From Coralliovum pocilloporae (GTDB taxonomy: Bacteria; Pseudomonadota; Alphaproteobacteria; Rhizobiales; Cohaesibacteraceae), in NCBI RefSeq assembly GCF_030845175.1, contig NZ_CP132542.1:2639501-2703500 (forward strand): DNA of 64,000 bases, written 5' to 3'. Position numbers and translations under genes: made by a program. A model generated the notes under the pieces. That model was not told the DNA's origin. It did not search any database and was given only the letters and a program-made list of their open reading frames with translations. This document shows positions 34,532-44,078 of the stretch, one piece after another; within the stretch, counting starts at the first letter, position 1; every line of letters starts with the position of its first letter.

Positions 34532-36676
34532 ATGGATGACGCACAAGCGGAGCAGCAATCTGATGCTCTGAATGACTTCCTGAATGCATTTGATTTAGCA
34601 ATGCGCATTCGCAACTACTCTCATGCTGAGATGCTGGCGATCGGGTTTTCCAAAACGAGGCCAGAGGCCCCGGAAGGCATCGAGAAACGTGCCTTGGTTC
34701 AGCTGGAGCGCTGTGAATACAGTGCTGCTATTGAGCTGTTCAATATTGCAATGAACACTTTTCCGGAGCGCCATGAAAACTTTGCGGGCGCGGGAAAAGC
34801 GCTTATGGCTCTTGGCAAGCATGGCGAAGCAAAGAAATTGGCTCAGGACCTCATTACGAACTTTCCCAGGAAAGCTGTCGGTCGCATCCTGATGGCAGAT
34901 GTCTATAAGCATCTTGCTAAACCAGAGGCTCAGGAAAAGACCCTTCGCGCCTGTATCAAGGCCTTTCCACGCCAGTTGAAGGCGTATGTCGAATTGGGAA
35001 ATTGCTTGTTGGCGCAAGGTAAGGCCAGCCAGGCAACTATTATGCTTGAGGCTGCTTCTGAGCAGTTTTCCAGACGGCCTGTGGTCCATGAGCTGTTATC
35101 GAAATCGTTTATAGCGGCGCAAGACTTTGCTGGTGCTGAAAAAGCCTTGTGTCACGGTATCGAACTGAATCCAGACGCTCTGCGCCTTAAGCGCAGCCTG
35201 TTGGGCATCAAGGTTCTACAGGTTCTTGAGGCTTATTTCCGGGCCCGGTTCGAAACGTGTTATGAACGCTTGAGTGAGCTCGAAGAAGTATATGAACCGC
35301 TAAGGGAGCGCTTTAAGCTACAGGGTGTTTATCGCGAAGTGCACTGGGCCTTCAGTCGTGACCATGCGCTGTCTGCCGCCCAGAAAGCACAAAAGGAAGC
35401 ACCTGAAGCTACAGCAGGCTATCTCGCTGAAGCGATGATCCAGTTCGAATCTGGCGCCTTTGAAAAGGCCTCTCAGAAATTCCGAGAAGCAAAAGCTCTG
35501 GATGCTGAATGTGTCGAAGCTCAGATTGGCTCCGCTCTTGTTCAACTCAATACAAATGATCAGGACGGTGCTGTTCGGACGCTGACAGATAGTAACGTGA
35601 AGAGCCATTGTCTGACATTTTTGACGTTGGGCGCTCTGGAGGTTGGTCGTTTTGAGCTGAACCGGGCACTGAAGCACTTTGAAGCCGCATATGAAACTGC
35701 TGGCACACCTGGAATAAAGGCGTTCGTACAACGCCAAATCAATGCGGTGACGCAATCTCTGGAACTCGAAACACAGTACAGGTCGGTAGCCGATATGCTG
35801 TGTGATGAAGCGTCCGTTTCGCTCTTTCGCAGTTGGTCTGCGGGTTTCTGTATCCTGGACAGTGTCAGGATACCGCCACTGAGCCCGTATAAGCTTCCAT
35901 CCATAGCGCGGGATTTCAACGAAGGCCTTACAAGCAAAGCGATTTCCTATTGTGAGGAAAATACCCGGAATGGCCTGGTTGATATAACCGGGTTGGGATA
36001 TTCGGACCTGTATCTGGATATCTCACCCAAGGAAGTTCTGGATGTCATGTTGCTCAATCACTATCACTATGTGTCAAAAGATGGAGCAGTGAAGATTTCG
36101 CCTGAAGGGTGCTCTCATGTGCTTGATTGTGGTGCGCTGCATGGTGAGACAGGTCTGCTGTTTGCAGCGGAAGGACGTGACGATTGTACCGTCGCGATGT
36201 TTGAATTCATTCCCAGCAAAATCGAGCGGATTCGCCGTGCTATCAAAATGAATCCGCACCTCAAACAGCGGCTGACGATTGTCAGTCACCCCGTCTTTGA
36301 AACCGACGGACAGACGCTGTTCCTCAATCCATACATTCCAAGCCGAGTGTTTGACGAAGCAGCCAATGAAGACTGTACGCCGGTCCATACCCTTTCCATT
36401 GACGGCTATATGGAACAGTCCGGGCAAGAGCGACTGGATTTCATCAAGATGGATATTGAGGGGGCGGAGCTCCCTGCGTTGAAAGGCGGGATTAAAACCA
36501 TCCGCAAGTGCATGCCAAAGCTCGGGATTTCAATTTATCACGAAGATGACTGGTTGAGGGTCCCACTGTGGTTTAAGAGCCAGAATCTGGACTACAAATA
36601 TTTTGTGGGCCACCATTCCGCACAAGGGCGGGAGATGGTGCTGTATGCTATTCGGGCTGACGTTGTCCCCTCTTAA
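34532..36676 (+). CDS. TPR-containing FkbM-family methyltransferase
   Basis: A 714-residue two-part protein. Residues 1 to about 440 are TPR-like helical repeats (for example ERHENFAGAGKALMALGKHGEAKKLA, AYVELGNCLLAQGKASQATIML). Residues about 480-714 form an FkbM SAM-dependent methyltransferase with VLDCGALHGETGLLFA (SAM-binding loop), TVAMFEFIPSK and the signature FIKMDIEGAELPALKGG. It may methylate a glycan; TPR-FkbM proteins commonly accompany surface polysaccharide genes. It is somewhat A+T-richer than its neighbours and is flanked by 97-bp direct repeats, both signs of insertion. Its stop codon coincides with the start of a dispersed repeat. Confidence 0.88.
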   Translation: MDDAQAEQQSDALNDFLNAFDLAMRIRNYSHAEMLAIGFSKTRPEAPEGIEKRALVQLERCEYSAAIELFNIAMNTFPERHENFAGAGKALMALGKHGEAKKLAQDLITNFPRKAVGRILMADVYKHLAKPEAQEKTLRACIKAFPRQLKAYVELGNCLLAQGKASQATIMLEAASEQFSRRPVVHELLSKSFIAAQDFAGAEKALCHGIELNPDALRLKRSLLGIKVLQVLEAYFRARFETCYERLSELEEVYEPLRERFKLQGVYREVHWAFSRDHALSAAQKAQKEAPEATAGYLAEAMIQFESGAFEKASQKFREAKALDAECVEAQIGSALVQLNTNDQDGAVRTLTDSNVKSHCLTFLTLGALEVGRFELNRALKHFEAAYETAGTPGIKAFVQRQINAVTQSLELETQYRSVADMLCDEASVSLFRSWSAGFCILDSVRIPPLSPYKLPSIARDFNEGLTSKAISYCEENTRNGLVDITGLGYSDLYLDISPKEVLDVMLLNHYHYVSKDGAVKISPEGCSHVLDCGALHGETGLLFAAEGRDDCTVAMFEFIPSKIERIRRAIKMNPHLKQRLTIVSHPVFETDGQTLFLNPYIPSRVFDEAANEDCTPVHTLSIDGYMEQSGQERLDFIKMDIEGAELPALKGGIKTIRKCMPKLGISIYHEDDWLRVPLWFKSQNLDYKYFVGHHSAQGREMVLYAIRADVVPS

Positions 36677-36771
36677 AGCGTGCTGCACCAAGGCGGGAGC
36701 CGGTTTTGTGATGGACAGCGCGCTTCAGCAAAAGTGGTGAGCATGTCGCGTGAACTCCGTTCAGCGTGACA
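36675..36771 (+). repeat. Dispersed ~97-bp intergenic element, copy 1
   Basis: It starts AAAGCGTGCTGCACCA within the FkbM stop codon and contains CGCGCTTCAGCAAAAGTGGT and GAGCATG, ending near CAGCGTGACA. The reverse complement of 49801-49896 matches along the whole length with scattered differences. In the second copy arms AAGCGCGTT and AACGCGCTT are perfectly inverted, so the element can fold. Confidence 0.8.
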
Positions 36772-37042
36772 CGCTCCGGGCATTCCCATCGATTTATGAT
36801 GAGGCGCGCTCCGTATTTCGGGGGCTGTATGGGCAGGTGAGTGGGGAGCGGCATGATATCGTTCCAGCCTCCACAGCATCCTTGTGTCATAAGAGACCGC
36901 GCAAAACGCGTTCGTGACATGGTCCGGTTGCATTGCACCGGCAGTGCCTAATATCGCCCTGCTGGAGGAGTTATCGGGATGTGTTCTGCGCTATTTGACG
37001 AAAACTTTGAGCTTTAGTTAGGCTGTGACCGGCGTTCTCAAG
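36677..37042. other. Intergenic mosaic of repeats between the FkbM gene and a small unknown gene
   Basis: No intact gene is seen. It contains most of the dispersed element (to 36771), about 95 bases of unassigned sequence, and the degenerate copy of the CelD-like gene end (36866-36962). The remainder up to the convergent gene end at 37043 is featureless. Confidence 0.6.
36866..36962 (+). pseudogene. Degenerate fragment of the CelD-like acetyltransferase 3' end (direct repeat copy B)
   Basis: The fragment corresponds to 34253-34350. Translated in the equivalent frame it reads RDRAKRVRDMVRLHCTGSA and then stops at TAA where the intact gene has CAG TAT. Upstream of the match similarity fades, so only the last ~30 codons are preserved. 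Confidence 0.75.
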
Positions 37043-37501
37043 TTAGAATTTTAGTTCTTCAGATCTATAATATGATTGATTTCGTGATCCATACCAGGGC
37101 TTGAATTTCCCTGCCTCAGTGTAAGTACCGAGCCATGTATGATCTCCATTCAGTTGAAACTCGAAATCCCCTCCTACAAATCCAATCGAGTCTTTGCGCT
37201 GCCATGTGCCGGACCAGACACCAGCGTCGATTTCTCCTATGAGACTCCCCCAGACATGCTTGTTACTTCCTGTCAAATTGTCTCCAGTGTACAGCGCCGT
37301 TGCCCTGTTTCCCCGTTGTGTAATTTCCATTGTATGAAAGCAAAGTTCTTCATTTGAACAATTTACTTTTGTGTACCAGGTGCCACCCCAGTAAGTATCG
37401 TAAAAGCGCGCCTTAGAATATTCGACAGCCAAAGGAGCTAATATTTCTGAAAAGAACGCTCCAAAGGTTGCGCATGTTAGGCCAAACAGAATTCTTTTCA
37501 T
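37043..37501 (-). CDS. Hypothetical exported or membrane-anchored protein, A+T-rich
   Basis: A 152-residue protein of unknown function. An N-terminal hydrophobic segment (about residues 4-27, LFGLTCATFGAFFSEILAPLAV) suggests a signal peptide or anchor. The rest is predicted beta-rich with many aromatic residues (YWGGTWYTKVNC, AGVWSGTWQRKD, HTWLGTYTEAGKFKPWYGS), reminiscent of small lipocalin-like barrels. Two cysteines (CSNEELC) could form a disulphide. AAGGG precedes the start. The marked A+T bias relative to its neighbours suggests recent acquisition. Confidence 0.7.
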   Translation of the reverse strand: MKRILFGLTCATFGAFFSEILAPLAVEYSKARFYDTYWGGTWYTKVNCSNEELCFHTMEITQRGNRATALYTGDNLTGSNKHVWGSLIGEIDAGVWSGTWQRKDSIGFVGGDFEFQLNGDHTWLGTYTEAGKFKPWYGSRNQSYYRSEELKF

Positions 37502-37640
37502 TGAAAATAGCCCTTAAAATTCAATTTATTTTATTTATCTTGCCTTAGTTTCATGGAATATCAACATGATATTTTGATACTGAAGTTAAAAAGGAAACGC
37601 TCTTATATCTAAAAAATACTTCATCTCCCTCTTCGCACAC

Positions 37641-37667
37641 AAAAAAACGCTCCGGCGAGCCGGAGCG
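37641..37667 (-). terminator. Terminator of the pleC-like gene
   Basis: CGCTCCGG-CGAG-CCGGAGCG (37648-37667) forms a perfect 8-bp stem; on the minus strand it is followed by TTTTTTT. It lies about 105 bases beyond the kinase stop codon. Confidence 0.85.
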
Positions 37668-37771
37668 CAGTGGGTACTCTAGGGAGGAATACAGAACTTC
37701 TCAAATCTGGTCATCACGGCCTATCCGATGATGATCAGTGCGCCTGAGTGAACATGCAGAGGGGCACATGT

Positions 37772-40177
37772 TCAGACAGTTGGGTCGGAGCTAACCAACA
37801 CTGCTGCTTTCGGAAGACGCATAGAGACGATTGTTCCCTCACCAACACGCGAACATATCCGCATGCTGCCCCCGTGCAGCTCAACCAGAGATCGTGCAAT
37901 GGCCAGCCCAAGACCAGATCCCTGGTGATTTTTGGTGAACTGATTCTGCACCTGCTCGAACGGCCTGCCAAGTTTCCTCAGCTCGTTCTGCGGGATGCCT
38001 ATTCCCGTGTCCCGGATGGTGACGATGACCGAATCAGCAACCACCTTTGCCTTAAGGAATATCCTACCATCTTCCGGCGTGAATTTCACGGAATTCGACA
38101 AAAGGTTAATGATGGTCTGCTTCATTGCCCGCCTGTCGGCCAGCAGTTCCAGGCTGTTGTCGAGGTCTGTTTCAAGGGTCAGTTTGCGCTGTTCCGCCTG
38201 TGTTTGAACAATGCGGAGCGCCTCTTCAACAAGCGGCTTGAGGCAGATCTCTTCTCTTTCAAGTTGCAGATGCCCGGCCTCGATTTTCGACATGTCGAGA
38301 ATGTCATTGATCACACCCAGCAGATAGGTGCCGGAATGATGGATGTCTTCGCAATATTCCCGATATTTGTCAGCACCCAGCTTGCCGAACATCTCGCTGG
38401 TCATGATTTCCGAGAAACCGATGATGGCGTTCAGCGGTGTTCGCAGCTCATGACTGATATTGGCGAGGAACTCAGACTTGATCTTGTTGGCCTCTTCGGC
38501 CTTTTCCTTCTCGTCGGCGTATTTTTCTGCCAGTTCAAGAAGCTGCTGTGCCTGGGTTTCCAGGGTCTGCCGCGACTGGCGCAGGTCAGATACGGTGGAC
38601 AGCAGACGGCTTTCGCTGTCGGTCAGGCGCTTGGCCTGCTGTTTCAGCAGGGTAATATCGGTGCCGACGGAGACGTAACCGCCATCCTTGGTCCGGCGCT
38701 CGTTGATCTGCAGCCAGCGCCCATCAGAAAGCTGAGCTTCATAGGTATGATGCATGCCGACAGCGTCATCTGCTGAAAGCCCTACATCCGGTAGGGTGGT
38801 GCTGACCATTGGGTGGCGGCCCGCTTCCAGAACCACCGCATAGGGCGTGCCCACGCGCACGGCTGAATCAGGCAGATTGTGCAGCTGCTGATATTTCGAG
38901 TTACACAGGACCAGTCGGTTATCGGCATCCCAGAGAACAAAGGCCTCTGAAATGGTCTCAACCGCATCACGCAGGCGGACATCGGCCTGCTTGGTGCGTT
39001 CGGCCTGCTTGCGCTGCTCGGTTATATCGACAGCGATGCCCAACAGGTGAGGTGTACCGTCAGCCGTCTCGACGATCTCGGCCCGGGCGCGCAGCCAGAC
39101 CCATTCCCCGTTGGCATGGCGCATGCGGAACACGCGGTCCACATTGGTCTCACCGGATTTGAGCAGGGTGTCAGCCAGTTCGTAGAGATCGCCGTCATTC
39201 TTGTTGACCAGTGCATTGACTTCCGAGAAGCCGAGGAGGTCGTCCCTTGGTTCCATGCCAAGCAGGTCGAACATGGAGTGGGACCAGAACATGCGTCCGC
39301 GTCCCAGGTCCCAGTCCCAGAGGCCACTATGCCCGCGTTGTAGAGCCGCTTCGATCCGGCCATGAGCATCTCGATAAATCCGGTCGGCCTCGTCTGCCCG
39401 GGCGGACTGATTGAAGAAGCCGTAAATGATGACCAGGAAGATGAAGCTGGTGGCCACAAAGATGGTCACATTGATCGACACTTCCTTCCGCCACATCTCC
39501 TCAATGTCGTAGATGGGCTGGATGATGGCTACAGAGCCGAGCGGGGCAGGCAGGTGGTGCACAGCGCCAAGTGCGGCACGTTCGTCAGCCAGTTCAATCT
39601 GCAACACGCCAGCATCAGAACCAAATGTGGTCAGAGGCTGGGCCAGACCAAGCAGTTCGATAAGCGGGCGCTTCTCATATACATGGTCCTGCGGATAGGC
39701 CAGCAACACGATGCCTGTCTGGTCGGTGAAATAGATCCGCCGACCTTCTGCATAAATGTCTTCCGGCAGTGTGGAGGAAAGCAGCGTTGTCAGCTGACCT
39801 TTGATGTCGCTTCCCTCAGACAGGTCCAGCCCGTTAGCGGCCTGTGACAGAGTGCTGATAGCCAGGGAGAGTTCCCGCTTGGCTGAATCCTGCCGTTCAA
39901 GCTTCAGCCCCATCAGGTCGACAATACGCACAAAGCCCACGAGAGCGAGAAAGATAACGATGAGAAGCGGGATGGATCGTTTAAGGAAAGGTTCTGCGGC
40001 GATCAGCCGTTCATAGGTCGGTCTGGCGATCAGGCGCATATGTCCGGTGAGGGTCGGCTTGGAGAACAGCGGTTGCGAAACCTTGAATCTCTTCGCATCC
40101 GCCGTGCCGGTTGTCCCTGCACGGTGCATCTCTGTCCCCCTTGATTCCTCAGTTGATGATTCGTCTCTGCTGCCCAT
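37772..40177 (-). CDS. pleC: PleC-type PAS-domain sensor histidine kinase
   Basis: An 801-residue kinase. Two membrane helices (about 68-90 and 232-255 in this numbering) enclose a periplasmic domain; two PAS domains follow (GLWDWDLGRGRMFWSHSMF with a PAC segment, then EAFVLWDADNRLVLCNSKY). HisKA is FLANISHELRTPLNAIIGFS and is followed by the DYLL-type segment SGTYLLGVINDILDMSKIEAGH typical of PleC/DivJ/PdhS kinases. The ATPase G2 box is GSGLGLAIARSLVELHGG. The start at 40177 is chosen because a perfect GGAGGTGA lies between it and an upstream ATG at 40192. In rhizobia pleC also lies close to glnE and next to pepN. PleC acts on DivK in cell-cycle control. Confidence 0.82.
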   Translation of the reverse strand: MGSRDESSTEESRGTEMHRAGTTGTADAKRFKVSQPLFSKPTLTGHMRLIARPTYERLIAAEPFLKRSIPLLIVIFLALVGFVRIVDLMGLKLERQDSAKRELSLAISTLSQAANGLDLSEGSDIKGQLTTLLSSTLPEDIYAEGRRIYFTDQTGIVLLAYPQDHVYEKRPLIELLGLAQPLTTFGSDAGVLQIELADERAALGAVHHLPAPLGSVAIIQPIYDIEEMWRKEVSINVTIFVATSFIFLVIIYGFFNQSARADEADRIYRDAHGRIEAALQRGHSGLWDWDLGRGRMFWSHSMFDLLGMEPRDDLLGFSEVNALVNKNDGDLYELADTLLKSGETNVDRVFRMRHANGEWVWLRARAEIVETADGTPHLLGIAVDITEQRKQAERTKQADVRLRDAVETISEAFVLWDADNRLVLCNSKYQQLHNLPDSAVRVGTPYAVVLEAGRHPMVSTTLPDVGLSADDAVGMHHTYEAQLSDGRWLQINERRTKDGGYVSVGTDITLLKQQAKRLTDSESRLLSTVSDLRQSRQTLETQAQQLLELAEKYADEKEKAEEANKIKSEFLANISHELRTPLNAIIGFSEIMTSEMFGKLGADKYREYCEDIHHSGTYLLGVINDILDMSKIEAGHLQLEREEICLKPLVEEALRIVQTQAEQRKLTLETDLDNSLELLADRRAMKQTIINLLSNSVKFTPEDGRIFLKAKVVADSVIVTIRDTGIGIPQNELRKLGRPFEQVQNQFTKNHQGSGLGLAIARSLVELHGGSMRICSRVGEGTIVSMRLPKAAVLVSSDPTV

Positions 40178-40192
40178 CCGAATCACCTCCAT
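40178..40192 (-). promoter_or_regulatory. Shine-Dalgarno that fixes the pleC start
   Basis: GGAGGTGAT on the minus strand (40190-40182) lies between ATG 40192 and ATG 40177, seven bases from the second, so ribosomes should start at 40177. Confidence 0.75.
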
Positions 40193-40321
40193 TTGAATCG
40201 AGGTGAATCGGCTTGTCTAGCCCCAAACGCAAAAAAAGCGTTAACGGGTTGGCAGCGCTGTTTCATCAGTGGAATCCGTGTCCCGGTCTCAGGAATCGGT
40301 GAGGTTTCAAGGGGAATGTTC

Positions 40322-42964
40322 CTATGCCAGGCTCCTTTCCGCGATATCGCGAACGTCTTTTGACAGGCTGTCCTTGTCGAGAATGCGCTGCAGCGCTTCT
40401 CGTGCATGATGCTGCCTGTCTTCAGTCATGGCGCGCCACGACCGGAAGCTGGTCAGAAGGCGTGATGCCACTTGCGGATTGCTGTCATCAAGGGTGATGA
40501 CATGGTCGGCTACAAAGGCATATCCGGCACCGTCAGCCCGGTGGAACTGGGTTGGATTGCCGGTGGCGAAGGCGCCAATCAGCGAGCGGACCCTGTTCGG
40601 ATTACTCATTGAGAACGAGCTGTGCCGGGTCAGGTCAATGACCTTGCCAAGGGTGTCCGATTGCGGAGCCATGGCCTGGACGGATAGCCATTTGTCGATC
40701 ACCAGCGCGTGGTGCTGATAGCGCTCGTGAAAGTCATCCAGAACCGCGTCAGCTGTCTCCGCACCTGCCATCACCAGGGTGGAGAGGGCTGCAAAGCGAT
40801 CTGTCATGTTGTTCGCCGTCTCATACTGGCTGTGAGCCAGCGCATAAGCCTCATCGGAACCACTGGCCAGCATAAGGTCAAGCACGGCATTGCGAAGTGA
40901 CCGCCGACCGGCCTCGGCCGCATCTGGTGAGTAGGCTCCGGAGCCTTCAAGCGCCCTGTAGAGGGACGGGAGATCGGGGCCGAGTGTCTCGGCTGCTTTG
41001 ACCTTCAGGGCCTTACGAGCCGTGTGGATGGCGTCCGGATCGACATCCTTGCCGATTTCCCTGGCGATATCAGCCTCACTTGGCAGGGTCAGAACCTGGG
41101 CGCGGAAGGCAGGCTCAAGGCTGTCATCCCGGATGATGGACAGCAATGCTGAGAGGAAGCGCGGGTCAACTGAAAGCGTGCCGCGTGCACCATCGATCAG
41201 ATGCCGTGTCGCCAGGTCCTGGGCGGCCTGCCAGCGATTGAAGCCGTCACTGTCGGAGGCCATCAGGTGCAGGCGGCTGTCATTATCCGTCTGCAGAGTC
41301 AGATTGACCGGTGCGGAAAAGCCGCGCAGCAGGGACAGAACCGGAGGTGTCTCCATCGGCCCGAACACCACCCTGTGGCGGCCCTGGCGCATATGCAGAA
41401 CGTCGCCCTGCAGATGATCTCCACCCTCATGGATCAGCGCGCTGATGGGCATGTCTGCGCCATGCTCATTGAGAAGGCCGAGCCGAACGGGGATATGCAA
41501 CGGCTGTTTCACCGGCTGGCCCGGCGTTGGCGGGCAGGACTGTTCGATGGTGATGCCAAACAGGCCGGATGAGAAGTCCCAGTCGGTTGATACGATCAGT
41601 TCCGGCGTGCCGGCCTGACTGTACCAGAGCTTGAACTGGTCAAGATCCTGACCGGTTGCCTCGGCAAAGCAGGCGAGGAAGGATTCAATTGTGGTGGCGT
41701 CGCCATCGTGGCGATCGAAATAAAGATCCATTCCGGCGCGGAAACCGTCATCGCCCAGAATGGTCTTCAGCATCCGGCAAAGCTCGGAGCCCTTCTCATA
41801 GACGGTCGCAGTGTAGAAATTGTTGATTTCCGTATAGCTTTCAGGACGCACAGGATGAGCCAGCGGGCCACCATCTTCCGGGAACTGATGAGATTTGAGC
41901 AGCCTGACATCGCTGATGCGTTTAACCGCCCGGGACCGCATGTCAGAGGAAAATTCCTGATCGCGGAAAACCGTAAGGCCTTCCTTCAAACAGAGCTGGA
42001 ACCAGTCACGGCAGGTGATGCGATTGCCGGTCCAGTTATGGAAATACTCATGCGCAATAACAGCTTCGATATTGGCATAGTCCTGATCAGTCGCGGTTTC
42101 CGGATTGGCCAGCACATATTTGTCGTTGAAGATGTTGAGGCCCTTGTTTTCCATGGCCCCCATATTGAAGTCGCTGACGGCAACGATGTTGAAGACATCC
42201 AGATCATATTCCAGTCCGAAGGCGTCCTCGTCCCACTTCATCGACCGTTTCAGGGCATCCATGGCGTAGGCGCAAAGATGTTCCTTGCCGTGCTCAACAT
42301 AAATGCCAAGTTCCACCGGCTTGCCGGAGCTCGTGGTGAAACTGTCATGGATTGAGGCGAGGTCACCCCCAACAAGAGCAAAGAGGTAGGATGGTTTCGG
42401 ATGCGGGTCGTGCCAGACGGTAAAATGCCGGTCCGTGCCCTCAATTGTACCGCTGTCCTGCAGATTGCCATTGCCAAGCAGAATGGGAGCCTCTGCCTTG
42501 TTTGCTTCAAGGCGCGTGGTGTAGACGGCCAGCACATCCGGCCGGTCGAGGAAATAGGTGATCCGGCGAAAGCCCTCAGCTTCACATTGTGTGCAATAGG
42601 TGCCGGAAGATCGATAAAGCCCCATCAGTCGGGTATTGGCCGTCGGATCAACCTTTGTCGTCAGCGTGAGGGTGAAGAGGCCTTCTGGCGGTGCAAGAAG
42701 GACAAACTGATCCCGGCTGACCGTATAGGCATCATCCGCAAGCGCAGCGCCGTCCAGATCTGCGGAAACGAAATCAAGGTCATCACCATCGAGAACCAGA
42801 GCGGCTGTCTCGGTTCCCGTACCCTCACGCTTTCTCAGCGTAATTGTGCTGGTGATCAGCGTTTCTGTCGGATGCAGTTTGATGTCCAGAGAGACCGTTT
42901 CGATCGAATAGGTGGAGGGTGTGTAATCATCCAGACGGATCACAACAGGCGTCTCGGTCCGCAT
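40322..42964 (-). CDS. pepN: Aminopeptidase N (M1 family)
   Basis: An 880-residue zinc aminopeptidase. The exopeptidase motif GAMEN (in DFNMGAMENKGLNIF) and the zinc site HEYFHNW followed 18 residues later by Glu in LKEGLTVFRD are intact. The N-terminal beta domain, the RITYFLDRPDVLAVYTTRLEA segment and the helical C-terminal domain match the E. coli-type enzyme in order and length. It removes N-terminal residues from peptides in the cytoplasm. AAGGAAA precedes the start. The stop codon lies 130 bases upstream of the pleC-like start, in the same orientation, so the two might be cotranscribed. Confidence 0.96.
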   Translation of the reverse strand: MRTETPVVIRLDDYTPSTYSIETVSLDIKLHPTETLITSTITLRKREGTGTETAALVLDGDDLDFVSADLDGAALADDAYTVSRDQFVLLAPPEGLFTLTLTTKVDPTANTRLMGLYRSSGTYCTQCEAEGFRRITYFLDRPDVLAVYTTRLEANKAEAPILLGNGNLQDSGTIEGTDRHFTVWHDPHPKPSYLFALVGGDLASIHDSFTTSSGKPVELGIYVEHGKEHLCAYAMDALKRSMKWDEDAFGLEYDLDVFNIVAVSDFNMGAMENKGLNIFNDKYVLANPETATDQDYANIEAVIAHEYFHNWTGNRITCRDWFQLCLKEGLTVFRDQEFSSDMRSRAVKRISDVRLLKSHQFPEDGGPLAHPVRPESYTEINNFYTATVYEKGSELCRMLKTILGDDGFRAGMDLYFDRHDGDATTIESFLACFAEATGQDLDQFKLWYSQAGTPELIVSTDWDFSSGLFGITIEQSCPPTPGQPVKQPLHIPVRLGLLNEHGADMPISALIHEGGDHLQGDVLHMRQGRHRVVFGPMETPPVLSLLRGFSAPVNLTLQTDNDSRLHLMASDSDGFNRWQAAQDLATRHLIDGARGTLSVDPRFLSALLSIIRDDSLEPAFRAQVLTLPSEADIAREIGKDVDPDAIHTARKALKVKAAETLGPDLPSLYRALEGSGAYSPDAAEAGRRSLRNAVLDLMLASGSDEAYALAHSQYETANNMTDRFAALSTLVMAGAETADAVLDDFHERYQHHALVIDKWLSVQAMAPQSDTLGKVIDLTRHSSFSMSNPNRVRSLIGAFATGNPTQFHRADGAGYAFVADHVITLDDSNPQVASRLLTSFRSWRAMTEDRQHHAREALQRILDKDSLSKDVRDIAERSLA

Positions 42965-43174
42965 CCGGTTTCCTTCTTGACCATTGGCCCGTCACTTTGC
43001 AGCGCAGACCAGAACAGAGCTTGAGTCCAATAGAACAGGAGTCCAGATGTAAGGTGATTTGCGCAGAAAACCAAGCTTCGCTCGCCTGAATACAGTCACT
43101 TCAGCAAAAGAATTCACAACTGTCGTGAAGAGATCATGATCTTGACCCTAATAAAGGCATTTGAGGAGTTTGAG

Positions 43175-43915
43175 ATGGTTTTTCGTTATTTTATGGTTGT
43201 TGCTGCCCTGTTTATTTCAACCGGTATTGCGCTGGCTGGAGATCATGCCCATTCCTGGCTTGCTCCGGTTGATCTCTATTGCGTGCGGGTAGAGCAGTCA
43301 TTCTGGGCCGAGCCTTTGAATGCCCTGTCCAATGGTGCCTTTCTGATTGCTGCTGTTCTTGCCTGGCGTCTGGTTGGTCGTCGTGGAGGTGGGTATGTCG
43401 CGTATGGCTTTGCCGCTTTGATTGGCGTGATAGGTCTTGGATCCTTCCTGTTCCACACATTTGCCAATCGCTGGTCACTGCTGGCGGATGTTCTGCCTAT
43501 AACCCTGTTTATCTACGGGTTCTTCTTTGTTGTCCTGTATCGTCTGCTGGAGCTCCCTCTGTTACAGGCCGTTTTTGGAACAGGAGCTTTTCTCGGCGCA
43601 TCTTTTGTGTTTGCCAGTGCACTGCCTCAAGGGTTTCTCAACGGTTCTAGCGAATACCTTCCGGCCCTGGCAGCGCTTTTGTACCTGGGTGCCCTGATCC
43701 GTCGCAGGAATGCGTATGCTGGTTATAGCCTGCTTACCGCAGCCCTTGTGTTTATTGTATCCATCACCTTCCGCTCAATCGATAATGCAATCTGCGAGAC
43801 CCTGCCCATCGGCATTCACTATGTCTGGCATATATTGAATGGTGTGGTGCTCTATGCCTGTGTCAGAGCGTTGACGGGTGAGCCCGCACAGACCTCAAGG
43901 GTCATCACATCTTGA
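43175..43915 (+). CDS. Ceramidase-domain membrane protein
   Basis: A 246-residue protein of the ceramidase / alkaline-phytoceramidase (CREST-like) family. A signal-like first helix is followed by DLYCVRVEQSFWAEPLNALSNGAFL, in which the Glu and Asn are family-typical. FLFHTFANRWSLLADVLPI (His and Asp) and the C-terminal GIHYVWHILNGVVLY (two His) would form the zinc site. Seven hydrophobic helices are visible. The start at 43175 has GAGGAG six bases upstream; an in-frame codon at 43136 lacks support. Bacterial members are mostly uncharacterised; lipid amide hydrolysis is an inference. Confidence 0.88.
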   Translation: MVFRYFMVVAALFISTGIALAGDHAHSWLAPVDLYCVRVEQSFWAEPLNALSNGAFLIAAVLAWRLVGRRGGGYVAYGFAALIGVIGLGSFLFHTFANRWSLLADVLPITLFIYGFFFVVLYRLLELPLLQAVFGTGAFLGASFVFASALPQGFLNGSSEYLPALAALLYLGALIRRRNAYAGYSLLTAALVFIVSITFRSIDNAICETLPIGIHYVWHILNGVVLYACVRALTGEPAQTSRVITS

Positions 43916-44078
43916 TGAGCGGCGATCCGTCACCTTGACGGAAAGCAACGCACCAGACACATAAGGCGCATATAAACCGGATTGATAACGGTGACTTTGG
44001 GGCTGCATCACAAGATGCGCGGAATAGCTCTGGTTCAAATCACAAGATTGAGCCACGCTATCTGAAAGAGAGCAGACT

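Noticed and set aside
37748..38776. Long open frame on the plus strand opposite the pleC-like gene
   Set aside because: It is antisense to conserved kinase motifs (HisKA and ATPase boxes), has no ribosome site and gives a protein without recognisable features; it is a codon-usage shadow.
43141..43154. CTTGACCCTAA as another end of the IS5-like MITE
   Set aside because: Only about ten bases match the MITE end (CTTGACC plus a YTAR-like CTAA); the next 20 bases differ and no partner end is found nearby.
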